A DNA stretch of 8,163 bases from Desulfobacterales bacterium (GCA_007135795.1 SLIE01000035.1:1-8163), one strand, 5' to 3'; positions 1 through 7,338 are shown, counted from the first letter of the stretch. Notes: a model not told the origin generated them from the letters alone. Numbers and translations are program-made.

Positions 1-4
1 ACTC

Positions 5-1261
5 GTGGATGAAATACAGATCATAGGCGGACGGAGACTAAACGGAGATGTATCCGTAAGCGGCGCCAAGAATGCCGCGCTGCCGATGATTGCTGCAACG
101 ATCCTTACTGGTGGAGAATTTGTCTTTAACAATGTTCCTGATTTAAAGGACATTGAAACCATATGTCATCTATTGGTCGATCTTGGATCAAAGGCGGAAT
201 TTTCAGACAATACCGCCAGAATCGATACCACCGGACTCACGCATTATGAAGCCTCCTACGATCTTGTCCGTAAAATGCGAGCATCTGTATTGGTACTCGG
301 TCCTCTTGTTGCACGTCTGAAACGTGCAAGGGTTTCCCTACCCGGCGGTTGTGCCATAGGTGCGCGTCCCATCAACATGCACCTCGAAGGTCTTGAAAAA
401 CTGGGAGCGAAAATCAAACTTGAGCATGGTTATGTCGAAGCACATGCGGACAGATTGAAAGGTGCTGATATATTCTTCGATTTTCCTACCGTTACGGGCA
501 CCGAAAATATCATGATGGCGGCGGTAATGGCAAAAGGTACAACCACCATTCGTAACGCTGCCCGGGAACCTGAGATCATTGCGCTTGCCCAGATGCTAAA
601 TGAGATGGGTGCGGAAGTCATCGATGCCGGAAATTCAGTTATCACAATTCACGGCGTGGACAATCTTCACCCTGTGACCGCGAAAATAATCGGTGATCGA
701 ATAGAGGCGGGCACATACATGGTAGCGGCAGCCCTTACCGGCGGCAACATCCGTCTCACAGGAGTTGATCCCATGCATCTCAAACCTGTTATCCACAAGC
801 TGCAAGCAACAGGGGCAAACGTTTTTTGCGATGACTTCGGCATTACGGTCGAGGGATCCGACAAAATCAAGAGTGTTGATATAAAGACCCTTCCTTACCC
901 GGGGTTTCCCACAGACATGCAGGCGCAATTCATGGTGCTTATGGCTGTTGCAGGGGGACTGAGCGTTATTTCGGAATCCGTTTTTGAAAACCGTTTTATA
1001 CATGTCAGTGAACTGCAGCGGATGGGCGCCGATATCACTATTTCCGGGAACCAGGCAATGGTCAAGGGCGTCCCGATACTCTCCGGGGCCCCTGTAATGG
1101 CAACTGACCTCAGGGCCAGCGCATCGCTTGTACTGGCCGGTCTGGTTGCCGAAAATACCACCCGCATTTCCCGCATATATCATCTTGATCGGGGATATGA
1201 ATCAATGGAAAAGAAATTTGCCTCACTAGGCGCGATCATCAAGCGGGTTCCTGTGGAGTAA
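5..1261 (+). CDS. murA: UDP-N-acetylglucosamine 1-carboxyvinyltransferase (MurA)
   Basis: MurA transfers enolpyruvate from phosphoenolpyruvate to the 3'-OH of UDP-GlcNAc in the cytoplasm, the first committed step of peptidoglycan synthesis. The 418-residue product matches the family length (E. coli 419) and spans the whole EPSP-synthase-like fold. Visible active-site residues are Lys22-Asn23 in SGAKNAALP, Cys116 in [10 protein letters not shown] (equivalent of E. coli Cys115), Asp304 in FPTDMQAQ (Asp305 equivalent) and Arg396 in HLDRGYE (Arg397 equivalent). Because the loop carries Cys rather than Asp, the enzyme is predicted to be fosfomycin-sensitive. The start is GTG at position 5. It gives the usual family N-terminus, but only four upstream bases are visible, so the ribosome-binding site and any upstream operon partner cannot be seen. 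comEC follows on the same strand after 192 bp, and no convincing terminator lies between them. Confidence 0.97.
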   Translation: MDEIQIIGGRRLNGDVSVSGAKNAALPMIAATILTGGEFVFNNVPDLKDIETICHLLVDLGSKAEFSDNTARIDTTGLTHYEASYDLVRKMRASVLVLGPLVARLKRARVSLPGGCAIGARPINMHLEGLEKLGAKIKLEHGYVEAHADRLKGADIFFDFPTVTGTENIMMAAVMAKGTTTIRNAAREPEIIALAQMLNEMGAEVIDAGNSVITIHGVDNLHPVTAKIIGDRIEAGTYMVAAALTGGNIRLTGVDPMHLKPVIHKLQATGANVFCDDFGITVEGSDKIKSVDIKTLPYPGFPTDMQAQFMVLMAVAGGLSVISESVFENRFIHVSELQRMGADITISGNQAMVKGVPILSGAPVMATDLRASASLVLAGLVAENTTRISRIYHLDRGYESMEKKFASLGAIIKRVPVE

Positions 1262-1290
1262 ACTTTCCGTAACTTCCGTCCAACCTTCGG

Positions 1291-1296
1291 TATAAT
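1291..1296 (+). promoter_or_regulatory. Candidate -10 box upstream of comEC
   Basis: A perfect TATAAT hexamer lies 30 bp after the murA stop codon. No good -35 hexamer is found 16-18 bp upstream, and there is no TG extension. If used, transcription would begin near 1303 and give comEC an approximately 150-nt leader that includes the structured element at 1371-1445. One consensus hexamer in an AT-rich spacer is weak evidence, so this is tentative. Confidence 0.27.
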
Positions 1297-1370
1297 CCGC
1301 ATGCAATAAATGATGAACTCATTAAACGGTACGATTTTTTTGAGATTACTTGCAGCGAATGCTTCAACCT

Positions 1371-1445
1371 TTTTGTCCGGGTAAAGGCAGAGACGATGAA
1401 TTAATTCGTGGTGTAAACCTATCCTGCCGGACCCGGATTCCAAAA
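1371..1445 (+). promoter_or_regulatory. Long-range inverted repeat / branched hairpin in comEC leader
   Basis: Seen directly: TCCGGGT (1376-1382) pairs with ACCCGGA (1431-1437), GGCAG (1386-1390) with CTGCC (1424-1428), and the outer TTTTG (1371-1375) with CAAAA (1441-1445). The 33-nt interior can form two small hairpins: ACGA/TCGT (1393-1396 with 1406-1409) and GGT-GTAA-ACC (1410-1419), the latter with a GNRA-type tetraloop. No T tract follows on either strand, so it is not a standard intrinsic terminator. It ends 8 nt before the comEC ATG, which has no visible Shine-Dalgarno sequence. A role in controlling comEC translation is inference; the inner stems are short enough to be chance. Confidence 0.4.
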
Positions 1446-1453
1446 TTATAGAA

Positions 1454-4015
1454 ATGCATCGAAATGCCTCCAGCATAAGCGAAATTAAAAACGTCGAAAC
1501 GCATTACCACCGACCTGTCATAGTGCTTCTCTTCTTTTTTATGAGCGGTATTTTAACAGGGCGCTATTTATTCTATATCCCTCATTTCAGCATTCTTGCA
1601 TGGATAATTGTTTTTACCTGCCTGGCATGGTTGATCAGAACAGGAGTGACGACGAACCGTCCCACCGTGTTTGCACCACTTATACTCTTCTTCATGCTTG
1701 GCTGGCTTGTCATATCTTCACAAGTCTATCCTGCTTTCCCGCCGGGTAAAGTTCTCCCTTACCTCGATCAGCAACCTCATAAAATTTCGGGAAAAGTCGA
1801 TCAGGTCCCTGTTAAAATGGGGTTTAGAACCAGATTTATCCTGACTGATTTAAACGTCTACGAAGATACTGAATCAAACAGCCCCATTCGACTACCCGGT
1901 AAGATTCAGCTAACTGTTTACGGGACTTCTCCGGAAATTTTGCCCGGTTATCGGATTACAACGAACAGAGCTGTTCGTTCAATTCGAAACTTCAATAATC
2001 CAGGAGGATTTAACTACAGACAGTACATGGCTTATCGAAACATATGGGGGACGGCCTGGGACAATGGTGACCGCATCACTATTGAGCCCTTAGAGGCTCA
2101 AGAGAGCATTTTCCCGAGTGTTGCCACACTGCGCATGGAAATCGATCAAGCGATCGCATTCGTGAGCCAAGGTGAGTCGAGAGCCATACTCTCCGCCTTG
2201 TTAATCGGTAACCGTGAACTGATTTCTCCTGAGCTGAGGGAAGCTTTCAGTCGGGCCGGGGTTAGCCATCTGCTTGCGATATCAGGCCTTCATGTCGGGA
2301 TCGTCGCCACGGTCTCATTTTTTCTGTTTTCAACCGCTCTTGGCCGCAATACCTATCTGTCAAGACACGCAATGGTGAAAAAAGGCGCCGCGTTTCTCTC
2401 CGTCTGGTTCGTTCTGGGATACGGCATGCTTGCGGGCATGTCTCCATCGACGCAAAGAGCCGTTATCATGATCAGTATTTTTCTTTTTGCTTTCGTCCTC
2501 GAACGGCGCCACAATCCGATGAATTCACTTGCGGCGGCAGCCCTTGGAATTCTGGCCATTTCACCTCAATCCCTATTTGATATTTCATTTCAATTATCCT
2601 TTACAGCAGTAAGCGCTATTTTCATCGGTCTTTATCTGTTTCCGCCTGCGCCAGAAACAGTTGCAGAATCATTATGGAAACGGTTTCTCCGAATTCTAAA
2701 GGGTTTTGTCTGTGTATCCGTATTTGCAATTATTGGCACCATGCCGATAATTGCCTATTATTTTAACCATGTGACCTTTCTCGGACTTCTTGCCAATCTG
2801 ATACTCGTCCCGCTGATCGGATTTATCGTAGTCCCACTCGGACTTATTTCCGTTTTACTATATCCGCTCGCAACGCCTCTTTCGCTATTTGGCTTTACAA
2901 TCGCAGATACCCTTTTAAATATCGCCATCTCCATCATCAAAGCGATCTCAATGATTCCTTATGGCAGTTTCAGGGTCATAACCCCATCGATTATCGAACT
3001 GATTTGTATCTATGTACTTTTAGTCGCAACGCCAATATTATTTCTGGTTTCGAGAAATAAATCAGCGCCCCCCGAAACAAGATCGAGCAAAAACGGTGCG
3101 CACCACTTTTCTGAACGTCAAAGGTCCGCTACCAAAATGATCGCCGCAATTGCAATAATAGTACTTGTATGTGATATCTCCTACTGGGTTCATAGAAGGT
3201 TCCTTCACTCAGATATGACAGTGACTTTTCTCGACGTGGGTCAGGGAAATGCTGCGCTGATCCAAATCCCCGGCGGGAAGACCATGCTCATAGACGGAGG
3301 GGGATTCAGCGACAACGCGGGCTTCGACGTTGGAGAATTGATAATTGCGCCTTACCTCTGGAGGAACAAGATCAGAACGGTTGATAAGGTGGTACTTTCC
3401 CATCCCCACGCAGACCATTTAAATGGCCTGCTTTATGTTCTTGAAAATTTCAAAGTCGGAAAAGTCATAAGCACCCACTACCCTGCGAATACGAATAATT
3501 ATAAGAAATTTTTAGAAATAATCGAAAACAGAGGCATACACCATCCCATGTTTTCAGAGCTGCAGAGGGAAAAGAAAATTAACGGTGCTGACCTGCTGGT
3601 ACATTATCCTGCCGCCAGCCAGATACCCGCACTCGCCCCATCCAATCTGAACAATGGTTCCATTGTATTGCAATTGAGCTACGAAGAAACCTCATTTCTC
3701 TTCCCCGGTGATATAGAATCTGCAGCTGAAACTGAACTGGTTGAATTGGTGGGACCTCTTTTGCATTCAACGTTTTTACTGTCACCCCATCACGGGAGCA
3801 ACACCTCATCAACCCAAATATTCCTGGATGCCGTAGAACCGGAAACCATTATAATAAGTGCAAACAGGCAAAGATATGGGTTTCCGGCACAACAGGTACT
3901 CGAGCGATATACTCATCGGGGATACAACGTATTCAATACGGAACAACATGGTGCGGTTCGGATAATTGTAAAAGGAAGTGTCGTAAAGGTCAAGCCGACC
4001 CTCAGAGTGAATTAA
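1454..4015 (+). CDS. comEC: DNA internalization-related competence protein ComEC/Rec2
   Basis: ComEC is the inner-membrane channel that takes single-stranded DNA into the cytoplasm during natural transformation. The 853-residue product has the full family layout. Three hydrophobic segments come first (about residues 20-92), then a DUF4131 OB-like region (about 100-215). The polytopic competence domain follows (about 235-560), with the hallmark HLLAISGLH at 272-280. The C-terminal metallo-beta-lactamase domain begins near VTFLDVGQGN at 590 and has HPHADH at 650-655, FPGDIE at 750-755 and a PHHGS element with His779-His780. The metal-binding residues are present, so the domain looks catalytically competent, probably for degrading the non-transported strand. 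The ATG at 1454 is the best start, since it keeps the first membrane segment, but no Shine-Dalgarno sequence precedes it. An in-frame stop at 1397-1399 limits extension. The gene converges on rplQ. No other competence genes are in view, so active transformation cannot be concluded. Confidence 0.95.
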   Translation: MHRNASSISEIKNVETHYHRPVIVLLFFFMSGILTGRYLFYIPHFSILAWIIVFTCLAWLIRTGVTTNRPTVFAPLILFFMLGWLVISSQVYPAFPPGKVLPYLDQQPHKISGKVDQVPVKMGFRTRFILTDLNVYEDTESNSPIRLPGKIQLTVYGTSPEILPGYRITTNRAVRSIRNFNNPGGFNYRQYMAYRNIWGTAWDNGDRITIEPLEAQESIFPSVATLRMEIDQAIAFVSQGESRAILSALLIGNRELISPELREAFSRAGVSHLLAISGLHVGIVATVSFFLFSTALGRNTYLSRHAMVKKGAAFLSVWFVLGYGMLAGMSPSTQRAVIMISIFLFAFVLERRHNPMNSLAAAALGILAISPQSLFDISFQLSFTAVSAIFIGLYLFPPAPETVAESLWKRFLRILKGFVCVSVFAIIGTMPIIAYYFNHVTFLGLLANLILVPLIGFIVVPLGLISVLLYPLATPLSLFGFTIADTLLNIAISIIKAISMIPYGSFRVITPSIIELICIYVLLVATPILFLVSRNKSAPPETRSSKNGAHHFSERQRSATKMIAAIAIIVLVCDISYWVHRRFLHSDMTVTFLDVGQGNAALIQIPGGKTMLIDGGGFSDNAGFDVGELIIAPYLWRNKIRTVDKVVLSHPHADHLNGLLYVLENFKVGKVISTHYPANTNNYKKFLEIIENRGIHHPMFSELQREKKINGADLLVHYPAASQIPALAPSNLNNGSIVLQLSYEETSFLFPGDIESAAETELVELVGPLLHSTFLLSPHHGSNTSSTQIFLDAVEPETIIISANRQRYGFPAQQVLERYTHRGYNVFNTEQHGAVRIIVKGSVVKVKPTLRVN

Positions 4016-4041
4016 TGGTGGGACTATGTTTTTGGATTATC

Positions 4042-4084
4042 AAAAAAAACTCCACCTGAGAGCCATAAGGCACTTCAGGCGGAG
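4042..4084 (-). terminator. Intrinsic terminator after rplQ (possibly bidirectional)
   Basis: On the - strand a long hairpin (4084 to 4050) is followed by eight T (4049 to 4042). The outer stem pairs CTCC-CCTGA with TCAGG-GGAG around one A-C mismatch. The inner stem closes on GCC-ATAA-GGC with one mismatch and one bulged base. It lies about 46 nt after the rplQ stop and ends the spc/alpha transcript. On the + strand it begins 34 bp after the comEC stop and is followed only by a weaker TTGATTTT run, so it may also stop comEC transcription, but less efficiently. Confidence 0.85.
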
Positions 4085-4130
4085 CTTGATTTTAAAGTAC
4101 AACAGGTAGGGCAATATCGATTCCTGTTTG

Positions 4131-4535
4131 TTATTTCTCACTTGCTGATTTTTCTTCGCTTTTTTCTTCAGGCTCAGGCGCCTGACCGGTTAACTCAATT
4201 ATAGAAACAGGCGCGGCATCTCCCGGACGAAATCCGATTTTGACCACACGCGTATAACCACCATTGACACCCGCAAATCGCTTTGGGGCCTGATCAAAGA
4301 GCTTATGAACAACATCTTTTTCACGGACAATGGAAAGCGCCTGCCGCCTGGCATGCAGGTCGCCACGCTTGGCCAGTGTCACCAGATAGTCAGCCCATTT
4401 GCGAAGTTCTTTCGCCTTTACATCAGTGGTCTTGATCCTATCGTGTTTAAAAAGAGATGTGACCATATTCCTAAACATCGCATGGCGATGACTGCTTGAT
4501 CGATTGAGTTTAATTCCGCTTTTTCTGTGACGCAT
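4131..4535 (-). CDS. rplQ: 50S ribosomal protein L17
   Basis: L17 is a large-subunit protein located near the peptide exit tunnel. The N-terminus [20 protein letters not shown], the following TSLFKHDRI and the [20 protein letters not shown] block are diagnostic of the family. The product is 134 residues (E. coli 127); the extra length is an acidic, lysine-rich tail after the conserved ELTG segment, rich in E, K and S, which is probably disordered. The ATG lies 2 bp after the rpoA stop, and its Shine-Dalgarno sequence (GGGAG, 4550-4546) is inside the last rpoA codons, pointing to translational coupling. It is the last gene of the operon and is followed by the terminator at 4042-4084. Confidence 0.97.
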   Translation of the reverse strand: MRHRKSGIKLNRSSSHRHAMFRNMVTSLFKHDRIKTTDVKAKELRKWADYLVTLAKRGDLHARRQALSIVREKDVVHKLFDQAPKRFAGVNGGYTRVVKIGFRPGDAAPVSIIELTGQAPEPEEKSEEKSASEK

Positions 4536-4537
4536 GA

Positions 4538-5563
4538 CTAATTTTCTCCCTGTTCCTGGTCTTCTTCAGGTGGAACGAAACCCTCGAGCTTCATCCCGAG
4601 CGAAAGACCCATTTCCGATAACAGTTCCTTAATTTCGTTCAATGATTTTCTACCAAAATTTTTTGTTTTGAGCATCTCTGCTTCAGTCTTTTGAACCAGT
4701 TGATATATGGTATGAATATTTGCATTCCTGAGGCAATTCGCGCTGCGAACTGACAACTCGAGTTCATCCACATCCAAATAAAGATGTTCATTAAACTTCT
4801 GCTTGGATTCGTCTTCATCAGGTTCAAGAGGAACGGGTTCTTTATCCTCGTCGAAATTAATAAAGGCGCTCATTTGCTCCTTAAGGATCTTTGCGGCATA
4901 TGCGACAGCACTCTCCGGCTTAACGGATCCGTCTGTCCAGACTTCAAGGGTCAACTTGTCATAATCTGTTTTTTGCCCGACACGGGCATTTCCAACCAGG
5001 TAACTGACCCTTTGAACAGGCGAAAACACAGAATCAATAGTCAGCGTACCCACAGGTGCATCCGGATCTTTATTTGACTCAGACAGATTGTATCCCTTGC
5101 CTGCAGCAACCGTCATCGTCATGTTCAGTTCAATATCTGAAGTAACAGTGGCAATATGCTGTTCAGGATTCAACACCTCGACCCGGCCATCAGGACTGAT
5201 TATATCGGTAGCTGTTACGACTTGCTCACCTTTTGTCCGGATTTCAATGCTTTTCGGATCAGCAGTATCCATCCGGAGACGGACTTTTTTAAGGTTTAGT
5301 ATTATCTCGGACACATCTTCGAGAACACCTTCAACGGTGCTGTATTCATGCATCACATTATTTATTTTTACAGACACAATAGCTACGCCATAAAGTGAAG
5401 ACAGGATAATTCGTCGAAGCGAATTTCCGATGGTTATCCCATATCCCCTCTCAAGCGGTTCCCATACAAATTTGCCATAGGTTTCCGTTTGACCGGCGAT
5501 CTGAACCTTACCGGGACTGATAATTTCCCGCCAGTTCATATATGTCAATTCATTCAAGGACAT
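4538..5563 (-). CDS. rpoA: DNA-directed RNA polymerase subunit alpha
   Basis: The alpha subunit dimerises to nucleate RNA polymerase assembly, and its C-terminal domain contacts UP elements and activators. The N-terminal domain shows the family block from [20 protein letters not shown] through [11 protein letters not shown] and the [16 protein letters not shown] segment. After an acidic linker, the C-terminal domain contains [21 protein letters not shown] and GLSLGM; Arg273 (numbered from the start used here) matches E. coli Arg265 of the DNA-binding determinant. Two consecutive ATG codons exist (5566 and 5563). The AAGGAG ribosome-binding site (5575-5570) is 3 nt from the first and 6 nt from the second, so the second is preferred; the 341- and 342-residue products differ by one Met. 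rplQ follows after 2 bp, and rpsD lies 138 bp upstream, a spacer with unusual complementarity to the ribosome-binding site. Confidence 0.97.
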   Translation of the reverse strand: MSLNELTYMNWREIISPGKVQIAGQTETYGKFVWEPLERGYGITIGNSLRRIILSSLYGVAIVSVKINNVMHEYSTVEGVLEDVSEIILNLKKVRLRMDTADPKSIEIRTKGEQVVTATDIISPDGRVEVLNPEQHIATVTSDIELNMTMTVAAGKGYNLSESNKDPDAPVGTLTIDSVFSPVQRVSYLVGNARVGQKTDYDKLTLEVWTDGSVKPESAVAYAAKILKEQMSAFINFDEDKEPVPLEPDEDESKQKFNEHLYLDVDELELSVRSANCLRNANIHTIYQLVQKTEAEMLKTKNFGRKSLNEIKELLSEMGLSLGMKLEGFVPPEEDQEQGEN

Positions 5564-5567
5564 CATA

Positions 5568-5630
5568 ATCTCCTTAATGTATTTAATCTAGATCCGAATG
5601 ACTATAATTTCCGGATATCTCAGGAGATCC
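5568..5630 (-). promoter_or_regulatory. rpoA leader with anti-Shine-Dalgarno and competing hairpins
   Basis: In the rpsD-rpoA spacer the - strand segment ATCTCCT (5628-5622) is perfectly complementary over 7 nt to AGGAGAT (5574-5568), which is the rpoA Shine-Dalgarno region; a further G-U pair is possible at the start-codon side. Between them, ATCCGGAA (5616-5609) can pair with TTCGGAT (5598-5592) with one bulge. Alternatively, ATCC (5616-5613) can pair upstream with GGAT (5630-5627), with a 4-bp ATCT/AGAT inside, hiding the anti-Shine-Dalgarno. The two arrangements are mutually exclusive. The pairings are seen in the sequence; a translational switch, perhaps linked to S4, is inference. Confidence 0.4.
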
Positions 5631-5704
5631 AAGAAAGAAACTGATCCGTCTTAAAACAATAACGATTTAACACCACCTTGTTTAAAGACTTCACAACCAG
5701 GCAA

Positions 5705-6331
5705 TTACTTGGAGTAAAACTCAACAATCTGGTTTTCCTGTATCGGCATCGTAATATCTTCACGAACCGGCATGGCCTTGACTGTTCCTTTCAGATTGTC
5801 TTTATCGAGTTCCAGCCACTGCGGCATACCTCGCCGAACAACAGCTTCCACGGAATCGGTAATCACCTGAACATTTTTGCTCTTTTCACGAATTTCAATA
5901 ACATCGCCGACTTTCATTTGATATGACGGTATGTTGACTTTTGCTCCGTTTACGAGAAAATGACTATGTTTGATCATCTGCCTGGATTGTGCCCGGGAAT
6001 TCGCGAACCCGAACCTGTAAACAACATTATCCATGCGCCTTTCAAGCATAACCAGCAGTGCGACACCAGTAACCCCTTTTCCGGCGTCAGCCCTGTGAAA
6101 AAACAGTCTGAACTGTTTTTCACCAAGTCTGTAGAGACGTTTTACTTTTTGTTTCTCGCGCAACTGCAGACCGTAGTCGGACACACGCGTGCGGCGCTGG
6201 CCATGCTGCCCCGGAGGATAAGTCCGCCTGTCAATGGCACACTTGTCCGAGTAGCAACGATCCCCTTTAAGATATAACTTTAAATTTTCGCGCCGGCATA
6301 GCCGGCAGACAGATCCACGATATCGTGACAA
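5705..6331 (-). CDS. rpsD: 30S ribosomal protein S4, zinc-ligand form
   Basis: S4 is a primary 16S rRNA-binding protein that starts 30S assembly of the 5' domain; in E. coli it also represses alpha-operon translation. The 208-residue product (E. coli 206) begins with the family sequence SRYRGS. It has Cys9, Cys12, Cys26 and Cys31, the same spacing as the zinc-binding S4 of Thermus thermophilus. [10 protein letters not shown] and the S4 RNA-binding domain (about residues 98-160, with [20 protein letters not shown] and HFLVNG) follow. The start is TTG at 6331-6329, not ATG. No in-frame ATG lies upstream before a stop codon, and this TTG places the conserved N-terminus exactly. A GAGGGG ribosome-binding site sits 6 nt upstream. 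It is preceded by a 190-bp spacer and followed by 138 bp before rpoA, both long for this operon. Confidence 0.97.
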   Translation of the reverse strand: MSRYRGSVCRLCRRENLKLYLKGDRCYSDKCAIDRRTYPPGQHGQRRTRVSDYGLQLREKQKVKRLYRLGEKQFRLFFHRADAGKGVTGVALLVMLERRMDNVVYRFGFANSRAQSRQMIKHSHFLVNGAKVNIPSYQMKVGDVIEIREKSKNVQVITDSVEAVVRRGMPQWLELDKDNLKGTVKAMPVREDITMPIQENQIVEFYSK

Positions 6332-6336
6332 CGTCT

Positions 6337-6344
6337 TCCCCCTC
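6337..6344 (-). promoter_or_regulatory. Ribosome binding site of rpsD supporting a TTG start
   Basis: The - strand reads GAGGGGGA from 6344 to 6337, placing the G-rich core 6 nt before the TTG at 6331. No other in-frame start is available between the upstream stop and the conserved N-terminus, so this site decides the unusual start codon. Confidence 0.75.
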
Positions 6345-6366
6345 GTAATATCAAATTTGAGCCTTT

Positions 6367-6403
6367 AAAAAAAAAGGACATGTATTTTTGCAAAATGTCT
6401 TTT
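6367..6403 (-). terminator. Attenuator-like hairpin with T9 tract before rpsD
   Basis: On the - strand, AAAAGACAT (6403-6395) can pair with ATGTCCTTTT (6381-6372) with one bulged base, a 13-nt loop, and a run of nine T (6375-6367) overlapping the stem base. The T tract ends 35 nt before the rpsD start. The stem is AU-rich with only a five-pair GACAT/ATGTC core, so at most it is a weak or partial terminator. A competing hairpin, CCTTT with AAAGG (6377-6362), would use the T tract as its loop. A plausible function is partial attenuation between rpsK and rpsD-rpoA-rplQ, which is inference. Confidence 0.35.
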
Positions 6404-6404
6404 A

Positions 6405-6521
6405 TCAGTTCAGTGCAGATTGATCAAAAGCGATACTTTGGATAAACTGTCTGATTCTATTGCCGAAAAGACCATTTAAAATCATGTCGCACGACGCAGA
6501 GCCAAAATTCAGCCCGAGTTG
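6405..6521 (-). other. Noncoding remainder of rpsK-rpsD spacer
   Basis: This AT-rich stretch separates the rpsK stop from the attenuator-like hairpin. I see no conserved gene. A 26-codon open frame (6485-6405) has no ribosome-binding site. TTGATC (6425-6420) and TAAAAG are separated by 17 bp, a 4/6 plus 4/6 match to a sigma-70 promoter, which is too weak to call. The spacer as a whole is unusually long for a position where alpha-operon genes are normally packed closely. Confidence 0.4.
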
Positions 6522-6914
6522 CTATACCCTTCGTCTCTTGGGCGGTTTACACCCGTTATGCGGCACTGGTGTCACATCCTTGATCATGGTAACGGTTAAA
6601 CCCGAAGCCTGAAGTGACTTTACTGCGGATTCCCGACCAGGTCCGGGACCTTTCACATATACTTCAACATTTCTAAGACCATGTTCTCTTGCTTTTTTAG
6701 CAGCATCTTCAGATGCAAGCTGGGCAGCAAACGGCGTACTTTTACGTGAACCCTTGAACCCGTTCATACCCGCAGTGGACCATGATATGACGTTCCCCAT
6801 GGGATCGGTAATCGTAACAACCGTATTGTTAAACGACGACTGAATATGTACAACGCCGTTTAATATGTTCTTTTTTACTTTCTTTTTGGTACGGACTGTT
6901 TTTCTTTTTGCCAT
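6522..6914 (-). CDS. rpsK: 30S ribosomal protein S11
   Basis: S11 sits in the platform of the small subunit and helps shape the mRNA path near the Shine-Dalgarno/anti-Shine-Dalgarno helix. The 130-residue product (E. coli 129) is typical: a basic N-terminal arm rich in Lys, [46 protein letters not shown] and the C-terminal [16 protein letters not shown]. The ATG at 6914 is the family start. Its ribosome-binding site is weak (AAGG within AAAGGCG). It follows rpsM by 25 bp and is separated from rpsD by 190 bp. The stop codon is TAG. No unusual domain or truncation is visible. Confidence 0.98.
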   Translation of the reverse strand: MAKRKTVRTKKKVKKNILNGVVHIQSSFNNTVVTITDPMGNVISWSTAGMNGFKGSRKSTPFAAQLASEDAAKKAREHGLRNVEVYVKGPGPGRESAVKSLQASGLTVTMIKDVTPVPHNGCKPPKRRRV

Positions 6915-6939
6915 CGGTATCGCCTTTATTCAGTTTTTA

Positions 6940-7323
6940 TTACTTTTTCTTTACGCCGCCCTTTTTCCTGACAGCAGTACGCCGCGGGCCTTTCCGAGTA
7001 CGCGCATTCGTACTGGTCCTCTGACCGTGTACCGGCAGACCCCTCCTGTGACGCAATCCACGATAACAACCAAGATCCATTAAACGTTTAATGTTCATGG
7101 ACAGTTCCGTACGCAATTCACCTTCGACCTTGTAGTCATTGTCGATGGCCTTACGGATTTCATTTATTTCTGATTCGGACAAATCATCCGTCCGTGTTGT
7201 TTCATTAATGCCCAGACCGGATAGAATCTGCCGGGAAGCGGAATGGCCGATTCCGTAAATATAGGTCAGCCCAATAACGATATGTTTGCCTCTGGGTAAA
7301 TCAACTCCTGAAATTCTTGCCAA
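6940..7323 (-). CDS. rpsM: 30S ribosomal protein S13
   Basis: S13 is in the head of the small subunit and forms intersubunit bridges and P-site tRNA contacts through its basic tail. The 127-residue product begins [18 protein letters not shown] and has [30 protein letters not shown] and [16 protein letters not shown], all diagnostic; the tail is lysine-rich. The start codon is TTG (7323-7321). An in-frame TGA two codons upstream rules out any extension, and the TTG places the conserved N-terminus exactly. A full AGGAGG lies 8 nt upstream. An out-of-frame ATG (7330-7328) immediately after the AGGAGG opens a nine-codon frame, but it is only 1 nt from the ribosome-binding site, too close for normal initiation. 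It follows rpmJ by 15 bp and precedes rpsK by 25 bp. Confidence 0.97.
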   Translation of the reverse strand: MARISGVDLPRGKHIVIGLTYIYGIGHSASRQILSGLGINETTRTDDLSESEINEIRKAIDNDYKVEGELRTELSMNIKRLMDLGCYRGLRHRRGLPVHGQRTSTNARTRKGPRRTAVRKKGGVKKK

Positions 7324-7331
7324 TTGTCATG

Positions 7332-7337
7332 CCTCCT
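7332..7337 (-). promoter_or_regulatory. Consensus ribosome binding site of rpsM (TTG start)
   Basis: AGGAGG reads from 7337 to 7332 directly after the rpmJ stop codon and 8 nt before the TTG start of rpsM. A full-consensus site may compensate for the weak start codon. It also argues against the out-of-frame ATG at 7330, which begins only 1 nt after it. Confidence 0.85.
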
Positions 7338-7338
7338 T

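Noticed and set aside
635..1183. 182-codon open frame on the - strand inside murA
   Set aside because: Lies antisense within a fully conserved murA. The composition is cysteine- and histidine-rich with no family signature, as expected for a shadow frame.
1261..1279. Tandem near-repeat AACTTTCCGT/AACTTCCGT after the murA stop
   Set aside because: Only two imperfect short copies; no further units or flanking structure, so likely chance.
1309..1341. Possible murA terminator: small AATGA/TCATT hairpin and a T7 run at 1335-1341
   Set aside because: The 5-bp AT-rich stem is 11 nt away from the T run, too far and too weak for an intrinsic terminator.
1310..1384. 24-codon leader-peptide-like frame upstream of comEC, mildly hydrophobic
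   Set aside because: No Shine-Dalgarno sequence before either ATG, and there is no regulatory codon run. Chance frame is more likely.
1180..1476. 98-codon open frame on the - strand spanning the murA end and the comEC leader
   Set aside because: No ribosome-binding site or recognisable motif. It overlaps conserved murA codons, and the inverted repeat at 1371-1445 explains part of its openness.
4784..5393. Two + strand open frames antisense to rpoA
   Set aside because: They are shadows of the conserved alpha subunit coding sequence, with no independent start signals.
5678..6277. Two + strand open frames antisense to rpsD
   Set aside because: They oppose an unmistakable S4 gene and have no family features.
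6405..6485. 26-codon open frame in the rpsK-rpsD spacer
   Set aside because: No ribosome-binding site and no similarity to a known small protein; it is consistent with chance in AT-rich DNA.
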